This document shows, in pieces, positions 11,249 to 22,734 of a stretch of 64,000 bases of DNA; the first letter of the stretch is position 1; every line of letters begins with the position of its first letter. The DNA comes from Mortierella alpina (lineage: Eukaryota > Mortierellomycota > Mortierellomycetes > Mortierellales > Mortierellaceae). Both the position numbers and the translations under genes were made by a program. The notes below the pieces were generated by a model that saw only the letters and a list, made by a program, of their open reading frames with translations, made no database searches and was not told where the DNA came from. The stretch is from contig JANATF010000008.1 of NCBI GenBank assembly GCA_029449245.1, positions 372,001 to 436,000 on the forward strand. Reading direction: 5' to 3'.

Positions 11249-14200
11249 ATGCCTGGAGCCACGCGTGCGAACTCCTCAGGAGCTCCTAAGGGCAAAGAAG
11301 TTGTCGCTGAGAGCTCCCAGTAAGTGTTTTATTTGGAGGAAAGCACTTGGAAAGCAGAAAGCGACAAGATGCTTTTGGTAACAACTACTCTCCAGGGCAC
11401 CTGCGACTGCTAGTCTTCCAACGCTACAAGAATTCAGGGCGCAGAAGGAGGCTATGCGCATGTCTAGTTCCTCAGGGTCCTCGCTCATGGAACCTCCATC
11501 CCTTCCTCGACTGGCTGAATATAAAGCTCAAATGGAAGCTCAACGAGAACTCGATATCGCGAACAAGATGGCGGAGGCCGCCACCTTACAAAGAAGCAGT
11601 GAGGCGCATCAAACCATGCTATCATCCAACACCATCAACCAATACCTTCGCTATGAGCGCCACTGGGTGGTAGGTTTAAGAGCTTAGTTTTGTACGCCTT
11701 CAGTCAAACAAGTATTTGGCCAGCATCCTCATATTTTCACTCTTCGTCAAAGGCATGCTGCAATCGTCGCAACTATCCCGATACATGCGTTATCCCGGAA
11801 CGAGCTTCAAGATACATGGAGGAGAACATTGCCGAACATCCAGATCCGGAGAAAGGCATCAAGCCTCTACGCGTTCGCGCTGACAATCGTGGCAATAGTA
11901 AGCGAGGTGCCTCCATCAAACTGGTCCCTCCTTCAGGTCAGACAGTCGACATGTATATCAAGTGCCTCGTGAACCTTTATAATCAACAATGCGCCGACCC
12001 GGCTTATCCTACGATGACGCTGCAGTCGTACCCAAACCCTCGCAAGTGCCTAGCCGTCGTTAAGGACGTCTACGAGAACCGACTCTCCCGCGTCAAGGCA
12101 GCTAAAGACATTGGCAGCGTAAGTCTGGTTCAAGGCAACACATCGGCTTCACTTCGCCAGCTTTTAAGAGCAGCATGGGTCCGGAGCTTCGTGGTGGTCG
12201 GAAAGAAGGGTCAGCGCAAACGGAATTCTCTACGCGATCGGCTCGACATCTGCTGGCTTCATTTTATGATGTGTCGCGGCGAAAGCACTAGAAAAGCAAG
12301 GCTCCCCGATCTGTTTTCTCATGAGGTCACAGATCCCAGTGGCGGTGGCCAGTTCACGCTCGGAGTTGTCCTCCTGATGCTGCAAGGCAAGACTAACAAA
12401 AGTGGTCGACAGAATTACGGCATTGTCGTAAGAAACAAGGACGTGCAGATTTGTCCTATCGGGGCTTTGGCACTTTACATGCTTGAGTATTGGATGGTAA
12501 GTTTCTTCGTTTATCCTGCTTGATTGGAATTGCTGTGAGCCATCATCTAACAAAGACTTTGTTCTTGGATTCTTCTCCGTTATGCAAAGTCTGCTACTGA
12601 AGCATCCTTGTCTGATAACTCCTGGCTTGGCTTCCATTTGGTGTCGGGCAACGACAGGCTCACAAAGATTACCAATGCTGGACAATATCTGGCGCATAGA
12701 TCGATCATGGAGCAAGCGAATATCAAGGATAGGAAAAAAGTTACCCACCGGGGACGTGTTCATGGTTCCCAATTTGCTCAAGCATGCGGTGCTTCTGTCG
12801 AAGCCATCGCGTAACATGGAAACTGGGCACTTAATCGGCTATCTACTCATTACCTTTCCAGGGTTGATGCTGGTGTTGCTCTTCATATGGCAGACTTTAG
12901 TCCTCCCAACGAGCGACTCTGGCTCCTCCGCAACAACGTAATTCCTCCAGTCGAGCTGCAGCGCCTGGTGTTTCCTTTTATCGAAGACCAATTTCCAGGC
13001 GATGAGGACTGGAAAGCGTGGATCGAGAACATCATGCTGGATCGAGATGTATTTCATGGTCGTAAGATCCTACCTCCAAATATTAAGAAGGCTCCACTTG
13101 GCCGACGCGGACGACAAAGCGTAAGCACAAGAGGAACCGATGCTGGCGCATCCGACGATGGCGGGAACAATAACAGCGACTCTAACGACTCTAACGACGA
13201 CGAGGACGACAACGACGGTGACGATGAGCAAAACTATACGATTGCCAAGCGTCGGCATCTGATCCTTCTAGCCCACCTAAGAAAAGTCGTTCTGCAAGAC
13301 GCTGCCGTTCTCATGGACCTTGGAAACCAAGACGAACAGTGCCGCTATCACAACCACCACGTATTCGACTATGCAGTGTTCAAAACACAACTTTTCATCG
13401 ACTTTCGAGCCCAGTTACATGCGGACATGCTTACGGCCACCTCCCCGATAACGGATAGTCTTGTCGCTAATGCGCCTGGCATACACAGTCATCTTCGATC
13501 CGTAGAGTCTCGCGTTCTTGATCTTGGCCGCACCATTGAAGCTGAACTTGGCAACACAAGGTCCGCTCGAGAAACCAACGATCGTGCAATGCATGTGTTG
13601 GCAGCCACTACCAGCAAGAGTGTCAACGCGAGTCTGACTGATATTCGACGCCAGATCCAGAATCTAAGGAACGAAAGCGCCATGAATAGCGATGCGATCA
13701 ATCGGGTGATAACCAGGATAGCAACACAAGTTAATACCATCATCACGGAAGAGATGTCACACACGCCGGTTCAACGACGGCATGCTTCAGAGCAGGAAGC
13801 AACCAATCCAGGCTTGGGTTCTGACGAGGAACTCATCATGGATCTCGATTTGGACGCTCCTGATCCTTTCCTTGCCTCTGCTGCAACATCATCCCAGCAA
13901 GGATCACTGCAAGAGCCTGCGTCTATCCAGCCCGAGGAGCACAGTGCCACGCGTTCTGCGAGCAATGATCTTACATCGATCGAACGGCCACTAGAACCAG
14001 GAGATTCATCCTCTTGTGCGTTGGACCGCACTCAGTCGACTCTTGAAAGCATCGATTCGCTTATGTCCATGATCATTGCAACCGCAACTCCACCGGCCAA
14101 GCCGTTGGAGATACCTGCGTATACGATGTTGCCCCGTGATTCGTCCGTTGATGACCTCCGGCAAGAGTGGTTTTACTGGGTCGAAGGACACCCCTCGCTG

Positions 14201-14533
14201 CAGCAGCTCAACCAGTGGTATGGTTTGTCCTGGCGTCGAGGTTCAAGCAAGACCGAGAGCAACGCTAATGCGGTGTTGTACTTGTTCAAAAAAAACGTTG
14301 TCAATGCCGTATTACGGTCCTTCCCGCACGACCGCGACAAACCTTTGGTGGAGAGAGAGGCTGAGGCACTCTTGGCAATCAGAGAGCGTATCGAAAGCGC
14401 TGGATCCATCAACATGTTTGAAAAATCGCTTCCCAAAAAGGCTCCTAAGAGAAAACCAAAGGGCACTTCGTCCAAGGCATCGGCTCCTCAGCCGTCAGCT
14501 CTTCAAGAAGCAGAAGACGATGCGCCGGCGTAG
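11249..14533 (+). CDS. Crypton-family tyrosine recombinase with GCR1_C-like domain, disrupted
   Basis: Exons 11249-11319, 11396-11669, 11753-12496, then 12590 onward. The catalytic domain shows the box-I Arg in MMCRGESTRKARLPDL (about residue 290), a Lys in GKTNKSGR, and the HxxR motif as HRGR (about 416-419). Next comes a stretch typical of Crypton/Ndc10-like proteins (ADFSPPNERLWLLRNN, IPPVELQRLVFPFIE). An Asp-rich acidic segment and a coiled-coil-like region follow. A GCR1_C-like DNA-binding domain lies near 14120-14330 (WFYWVEGHPS, WYGLSWRR). After GASVEAIA the frame meets TAA at 12812-12814. The same frame then resumes with GNWALNRLSTHYLSR, where the Tyr codon at 12851-12853 is the likely nucleophile. 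Splicing out 12811-12861 (51 nt, GTAACA...CCAG) would restore a 993-residue frame but delete that Tyr. Either way the enzyme should be inactive as a recombinase. Confidence 0.8.
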
Positions 14534-14762
14534 GTCAATAGTCTCATTGATAGCACCATAGCACCATAGCACCCTTTATCATTGTTTAATACCTGTATAC
14601 CCGTAACAATCAATACAATGTCCAAAGCAATGCAATGGTGTATGGATGGTTTTCTTTTTTTTTTTTAATTTTTGGCAGTACTTTGCTGAGATATATGTGA
14701 GGAACCAACTCAGTCGCCATTCACTTCATACTTGGGATGGTACAATTTGGTTCTCGATCTGG

Positions 14763-14792
14763 ACCTTAATGAACGGGGCTATTCATTAAGGT
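14763..14792. repeat. Perfect inverted repeat, 11-bp arms with 8-bp spacer
   Basis: The arm ACCTTAATGAA at 14763-14773 is followed by 8 bases and then its exact reverse complement at 14782-14792. Arm and spacer lengths resemble the core sites used by tyrosine recombinases such as Flp and Cre. It lies 230 bases past the recombinase stop. It could also fold as a hairpin and act as a terminator. Confidence 0.75.
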
Positions 14793-14858
14793 TCTCAAGG
14801 CAATGGTTAAAGCTTGGTCGTACAAAAAAACAGTCATGCTCAATGAAATTGGATTGAA

Positions 14859-14870
14859 ATGAAGCTTCAT
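14859..14870. repeat. 12-bp palindrome
   Basis: ATGAAGCTTCAT is its own reverse complement. It sits between the 11-8-11 inverted repeat and the CTGTACAG palindrome, adding to a palindrome-rich stretch at the right edge of the element. Confidence 0.5.
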
Positions 14871-14888
14871 CGCGGCTAGATATTATTA

Positions 14889-14900
14889 TACTGTACAGTA
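14889..14900. repeat. TACTGTACAGTA palindrome, left copy
   Basis: A 12-bp self-complementary sequence. A longer version of the same palindrome occurs at 16041-16056, and a partial copy (TACTGTACAG) at 5941-5950 within the last Fanzor exon. Confidence 0.5.
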
Positions 14901-16040
14901 CAATAGTTGGCAGAATACGTTAGAAGCGTTCCAATGGAGCAGATGTATGGCATCTATCTTAATGAGGCCATCAGAACAACAAGTAATAGCAGCCAATTCT
15001 CCGATGGCTTTGCGGATATTTGGAGAGCCGATCGAGGTGTGGCTCTCCCAAATGGGGTAACGATTTTCTCCACACATTGGGAAGGCGAGCTCGGAGGAAA
15101 AAACACAACACAGCAGCTGCCTTCCAAATCCGATGAGCGTTCTACACTCCAGATAAGGAGGCAAAAGAATCAATAGGTCAACAAAGGCGTGGATTGGACA
15201 GCTAAGAGCATAGATAATTTCTCTCGCTCTCCAACGACAGGGACTTACCCACGCATCATTTAAGAGTCTCCCTTTAGCCTTGTGGGCTTCCATTCCTGCC
15301 AGGTACACCGACGGAAGTAAGCTGCATCTGGATCCGCAAGCCTTTCGTGATGCAGTACAGAAACTGAACAGTGAGCCAGCCTATAAGGTAGCGGGTGACT
15401 TGCATAACTTACAACAAAAAGCTCCAGTTCGACGAGAAGTTCTGTCAGCTGAATTGCCTTCACAACTTGAGTACGAGAAAAAATGGCCCGGTGTCAATAA
15501 TGACTTCAGTAAACATGGTCCGAAAGCACTTGGAAGCACAAACAAAGGAGAGGAGTGGGAATCGTAAATTTAGCGATGGGATGCATGAGGCAGGGCCTGC
15601 GTGTACCACTTGCAAATGCCGTCGTTGTTTAATGTTGAAGCTGGAGGGCTATTTTGTTTTGGAGTCGTTTTGACACAGTCATAAACAAGAATAGCGTTGT
15701 GATGACAATTTTTTACTTTGCACAACAGTGTCTGCTAGTGCTGGAAGCAGCGTGGAACAACCCAATGCACAGATCGTATGGTCAAGAGCGAACAAGCAGC
15801 AGAGAGGAAGGATTAAATCTAGACAAATGTCCACGTTCGAGAACAGGCTGGTGTATTTAAGCCCAGAACGATTCACTTGGCCACAAGGAGAGCCGATGGG
15901 AGCTATGTGAAGACGAACTTCAGCATAACTGGTAGAAAGAGATCCTCTTGATGAGAGTGAGACCTTTCTGGCTAGCTCTCCGCTCGATACCTTAACTCTG
16001 TCGGATATGGACTCGAACTTTGTTTCCACTGGTTGCTGTA

Positions 16041-16056
16041 TGTACTGTACAGTACA
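16041..16056. repeat. TGTACTGTACAGTACA palindrome, right copy
   Basis: A 16-bp perfect palindrome sharing its core with the copy at 14889. CAGT/ACTG ends beside TA dinucleotides are common in Tc1/mariner-type elements, so the pair may mark a short decayed or non-autonomous element of about 1.15 kb. Confidence 0.4.
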
Positions 16057-16532
16057 CCACCATGCAGTCTTAGAACGAGGACACGCAGCACAAGAAACAC
16101 AAGCCGGCCAACAGGTTGGGGCAGAGAACATGAGGACCAAGACCCCGAGAGCACATCAACAAACCCTTCTCGATCGCCATTCCAACTCCTTGCACAATCA
16201 CTAGACTGTAATGTATGGTTTGCCACGCCTTTTCCATCTTCTTTTGTTTGTCTTTATGACCCTTCACACATCGTCATTCTTTCTCCTCTCTTCTTTCTCT
16301 TCTCGTCTCTCACCAACACCTCACTTCAACCGCATCCTCTACCGCACTTGTACTTTCAACCTCCAGCGTCTCCATTCTCCATCAATAATATCCGTCATTC
16401 CTCTGGCAACCTGCTGATATATCATACATCGCGCGCCAGTCTGCATACCAATTACATTCTTGATACCCTCAGTATTCATTTACAACACACTTGGGCAGGA
16501 TCGCTCAAAGACTCATAATCAACCGCAACCAG

Positions 16533-19500
16533 ATGGGACTCTTCACCAAAATCAACAAGCCGCTACTCTCAGGGCACTACGAAAATGAGGACGTGCAGAT
16601 CAGTGCAGAGCTTTGCCCTAACATCACCATAAATGTTGTTGGTCTCGCTAAGGTAGGGCTACTTCAGCAGTGCACTCATCGCATCTCACTCCTTCCTCTC
16701 TTCCCACTCACATCATTTTGGCGCCGTTGTGGATGTTTGCGTTTCCTCTTGGGTCATACATGTCCACCTGTGAGATGGTTCTAATGTTCTTTTGTTCAGG
16801 GGAAGAACATCTTAATATGTGTATGTTAATTGGGCATCGGGCTTTAACATTTTTCCATAAGTGCAGTCGAGATCGGCCAAGAGTTGGGGGATATTGATTT
16901 CCCAATCCTGATCTTACTCGTTTTCTAATGTATTGCGAAAGGTTTGCAGTTTGACTGGCCATGAGGGGATATTTTATTGCTTCTTAGAGTCTTACTCTTA
17001 CTTTGGCCGCAACGCCACTTTACGTTTGCTCTCGGGCGTTTGTTTGCCCTGCTACTGCTGTTTGGTGTGGTCTAGTCATATATGCATTTGTATCCTTCTC
17101 CACCTGGCTGTCTCCGCCGTCGACCAACAAACAGGGAATTTTGTACACATGTCCACCCTGTCGCCTTGTTGCGTCAACTCGCGACCAACCAGATTTCGAA
17201 CACATTATTCTACGGAACTGCATCTGTTTTCATTCTTTTGTCATCCTGCCGCCAAATGGCATTGAAGCAACGACTTGAGCTGGGAGTCAGTCTAACGGCA
17301 TCTCCTGTGTTTGCTGCGCTTTGTTGATGGTGTGATTTTCTTGACACACGCGGCGGCTGGATATCGAGACTTGTCATTCTAGCCCTGACTGGTGTTCTAC
17401 CTTTTTGAGGGTACATGCACACCACCACCACCACCACCATCATCATAATCGTTCTGGACGGACCATCGTTATTTGTTATTTGACGTCTGTGTTTGTCCGT
17501 CTCTCCGTTCACACTCTTTACTCGAGAGACGAGGAAGAGCACTCCATCGTATCTGTTTATGGTCATAATAACCAGTTTTGTAATTTTTTCTCTGGAAGCC
17601 CTTTGTTGCAATCGCTCTCAACCCTTCGTCACTCACCCTTGCGAGCAACTTGAATAATGCAGCAACAGCAGCATTGTAATCCTTTGACCTCATTTCCACC
17701 AACAAGCATCATTTCCTCTCATGCTGCATACTATCGCCCTAGTGACCTCCTTGCATTTGTTTATCGCAGCTCACAATATCCGTCTCCCTGAACAAAGTTC
17801 TACCTTTACAATTCGTCTCATTGTTATTACTTTATCGCTCTTCGCGCCGCTGCTCAAACGACAGCCCCCCCCCCCGCGATGCTTCAATGGACCTAGACCT
17901 AGGTTCTTTGGCTACCTTTTATGTGCACCATTGCTCATGCCAACTTTACTCCGAGAGTTGGAGTTAGCCCCTCCCCCCTCCCTTTGTTTCGCTGAATGAC
18001 TAGACTATCGTTTACCCGCGGATAATTTCAACGCGTTCATGTGTTTGTACAATAACCAGGTACATATTACTTGACAAGTGAAAAAGGGACCCCGTCTCGC
18101 AAGGGGCCAGAGCGCCATGCTGTGAGCAAAACCTGTCATATTTTTTGGGGCTGTGAAGGTTGAGATCGGGGGCTGGGTAGTCAACGCGGCATACATTATC
18201 CAGATCTTTCTAGGCTCACCCCCTCATGGCTTTTTCTGTGTGTGACGCTCAGCACTCTGGGGACCACGAACAGAGCATCGTGAGAGTCGCCGCTGGCCAC
18301 GCATTCAAATCCTCCTGTGCCAGTTTTGATTCTGTTTTCTTGAGAGCCTTCCTCCTGGCTGTCTGGATGGTTGGGGCTTGCGTTTGGGTCAAAGTGAAAA
18401 AAAAGGTGGCATGACCAAAGAGCAGTGGCAAAAACATGGGTTGATGGCATTACAAAGGGTACACAAGCATTAGTGGGCGTGTGAACTCAAGTGAAGTGAG
18501 AGTGGACATGTCCGGCACTCTCCTGAACTTTTTTTATATTGCGTTGTACCACGGAAGGAGGGGGAGTGAGGATCCACTAGATTATTCAGGAACAGAGAAC
18601 GCGAGGGACAATATCTGTCAGCCATCAGTTTTGTTTGTAACACCCAGGCGCATCCTCAACTTCGTGAAATTGAAAGCCGTTGCCCTTGCCCACAATGTCC
18701 CATGACTGAGGATGCTTGCTGCTTGAGTGCAGTGGTCTTCACCCCCTCCGTCTGCATTGTCGCGCTACCTGTTCACTCTCACCCTATTCTACCTAATTGT
18801 ATGAGCGCCCACAGTACAAAGCGTCGCATGTTCTAAATCAACCACGCATACTCTTTTTTTTTACACTCAAAGGGCGAAATTACGATACTCAGCGGAAATG
18901 AGGATATGGTTCACATCAAGACCAGTGTTCAGGCAAAAGAGTCGATTCTTAAGAATGCCGCAGCACTGGAACCAGTCCAGGACGGGGACAAGTATACATA
19001 CACGATCCACACGCCGCTTGAGGACAAGCTTGAGAAGGCCGTTGCCTTCCAGGTCTTTGTCACCATCCCGCGTCAGCTTGACAGTCTGGAATCCTTTACG
19101 GTTCAGGGCACCAACGTCGAGCTGGCCATCGGCAATATCAGTCACACCTTTATCCGTAATCTAAGCATCACCAATTCAAAGGGGGACATCTCGATCGATG
19201 TAAGGATGGGGGGCTTCTCTGTGTACCAAATCCGCCACGCGTCCAGTGTTCGATGAGCTCCTTGCCTGACGTTATAGTAATGTCTCTCTTTTCATTTAGA
19301 ATTTCTATGGAGAGTCGGCAACCATTTCTAGCACAACCCTGGGCGGTATATCTGGCAAGTACAGCGTCGCTCGTCTCGTCGCGACCTCCAAATCCGGCCG
19401 CATCGTCTCGGACGTCCACCTCCTCAACACGGATGACCAATTGCCCTCACCCAAGGTCATCTGCTCTGCCACCAATTCTCGAATTGACCTCAACGTCGAC

Positions 19501-20382
19501 GGAAGCGATCTCTTTGGACCTTTCACAGTTGAAGCCAAGACCCAATGTGCGCATCTGGAGACCAAGATCCTTCTTGCAAGCACGGAGCAGAGGTTACTGG
19601 GCAACTTTATCAACTTTGGAGGACCGACGCGGATCCGCATGTCTGGCAACTTTCAAGGTCGAATCGAAACTCGGACACATTACGGGAAGATCTTTATTGA
19701 TGAACCCGAGTTTGTCAGACTGGAGGGTGCAGTCTTGACAATACCTTCGTTGAGTGACCGAACCGTGGATTCTCTAGTGGATGATACGATAGGAGTGGCA
19801 CCTCATCTTCATCATCATCATCAACAAAAGCATCAGCGAGTGAACGGCACAGCCACAACGGCATCGACGTCCTCAGCCGTGTCTCATCACTCGAATGTGA
19901 TCTCGTCCCGGACTTCATCTCAAGGCACGTCCAGATCCTGGGGAGAGAAGGATTTGCCAATGTCACCTCATCCACATCACACTGCTTCCCATGCCCAAAC
20001 CCATACCCATACCCATGATGTTTTCATTGACCATGAATCACCCGCTCACGCATCTCACCCTCGTCGTCATTCCAAACCTCAACCTCAACCACAATGTGCT
20101 AACCATGGCCGTTATAACCCTACTCCACCTTCTTCAGCTGGCTCCTCGTCCAACGGCTCCGATTCTCACTCGAGAGCCGAGTCCATGACAGGTTCCATGA
20201 ACGAGAGCAGGTCGGTCAACGGTGGCCCCCTCTCGTCATTGTCCAGGACAGAGAAGCAAAGGAAAAAGGATGATGAACGAGATTCGATCATCACGCGGGA
20301 GGTGATTGGGACGATTGGTCAGGGCACTGGCTTGATAATGGCCAAGAACAGCAGTGGGGACATCACGGTAGAGCTCATCTAA
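16533..20382 (+). CDS. Adhesin-like beta-repeat protein, function unknown
   Basis: Exons 16533-16652, 18873-19199 and 19300-20382 give 509 residues. The first exon (MGLFTKINKP...) joins in frame to GEITILSGNE, and both parts show the same alternating beta-strand pattern. The first two thirds contain repeated short strands such as SITNSKGDISID, SKSGRIVSD and TRTHYGKIFIDEP, the style of DUF4097/adhesin-like beta-solenoids and of some uncharacterised fungal proteins. After about residue 260 the chain becomes His/Ser/Thr-rich and probably disordered (HLHHHHQQ), and the C-terminus returns to one strand repeat (NSSGDITVELI). No signal peptide or membrane segment is seen, so a cytoplasmic location is likely. 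The first intron, 16653-18872, is about 2.2 kb, far longer than any other in the window. The first exon may therefore be wrong or extra exons may lie inside. The role cannot be named. Confidence 0.72.
17418..17438 (+). repeat. (CAC)n microsatellite
   Basis: About seven CAC units followed by CAT units, inside the 2.2-kb intron of the beta-repeat gene. Simple repeat; no coding evidence. Confidence 0.8.
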
Positions 20383-21108
20383 GTAAAAAAAAAAAAAAAA
20401 AAACAAAGTACAATCTACCTGTGAGTCCTCCTTCCCCATGTAGCCCATAAAATCAGGAAGCCATCTTGTGAGAACTCAATCTTCTTTGCACGATGACTTT
20501 TATCATATGTTCATACTGTATATCGTTCGAAATGGGCTCCTGGAGATATGACGACGTATCCTGTGCTTCTCTTACCTCACTCACCGTGGCGACGATAGCA
20601 AAAAATGCAAAACAACTGCGAATCGCGATGCTCGGCTTTGATTGCCCGATAAAGGTTTGGGACGTCTCTCTCCATTCTCCACATTCTTCTTATCAGCATA
20701 GATATGGGCGGAACTAATGGACGTGTTTTTTTCACGCCTGGAAAGTACACACGCGCAAGTAAGAGGGTTTCACAGTCAGCTTTTGGCAATCTCACAGCTT
20801 CGCAACGCGGCAAAACAAGCAGGCCAGAAGATCGGCGTTTGATGCTTATCTCCCTTGTCCTGGTGGCCTCATTAGGTTTGAACCCCAAGCAGAGCGATTG
20901 CACCAAGATAACCACGCCACATCCAATCAACTCCAGCCCACCCATCCTGCCCATTGCTGCGAGCCGATGGATATGCCACAACTATCCTTCCGATCGCAAC
21001 GATATGACAATGTTGCGTACTGTGCGATTAGAGTGGGCTTTTATTTACAAAGAGAGTATTTTTTTTTCTAACAAATCCACTGTCCTTTTGTCTAAGAGAG
21101 ATGAGAGT
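20383..21108. other. Convergent intergenic region
   Basis: Lies between the 3' ends of the beta-repeat gene (+) and GAPDH (-). It starts with a run of 19 A at 20385-20403. Frames here are open by chance; nothing else is supported. Confidence 0.5.

Positions 21109-22734
<1,626 letters not shown>

Larger units (their letters stand above)
5740..14793. mobile_element. Crypton-type element carrying a Fanzor gene (approximate limits)
   Basis: The stretch holds two divergent genes that are both transposon-type: a Fanzor nuclease (minus) and a Crypton-family tyrosine recombinase (plus). Fanzor proteins are known passengers of several eukaryotic transposon families, Cryptons included, so the pair is best read as one element. 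Cryptons lack long terminal inverted repeats, so the ends are hard to set. I place the right end near a perfect 11-8-11 inverted repeat at 14763-14792. The left end is set near 5741-5750, where a 10-base sequence matches one arm of that repeat with one base missing. Both limits are inference. The left end lies about 100 bases beyond the stop of P450 copy 2. The recombinase is broken, so the copy is probably immobile by itself. Confidence 0.7.
14534..16532. other. Gene-poor region right of the Crypton element
   Basis: No recognised gene. Visible features: a tandem 8-bp repeat (TAGCACCA, three copies) at 14551-14574 just after the recombinase stop, a T-run near 14653-14666, three palindromic sequences between 14763 and 14900, and another at 16041. 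An open frame at 15247-15567 (+) has even amino-acid composition but matches nothing I know and lacks a convincing start. It could be a decayed coding remnant. Confidence 0.5.

Noticed and set aside
11249-14533. Starship captain (DUF3435) identity for the recombinase
   Set aside because: The C-terminal GCR1_C-like domain, the Crypton-like arrangement and the small size of the unit fit a Crypton better than a Starship, which are large elements of Pezizomycotina.
5741-14898. CTGTACAG at 5941 and 14891 as terminal inverted repeats of the Crypton
   Set aside because: The 8-bp palindrome matches itself in any orientation, and the flanks on the two sides do not match. The 5941 copy also lies inside the Fanzor reading frame.
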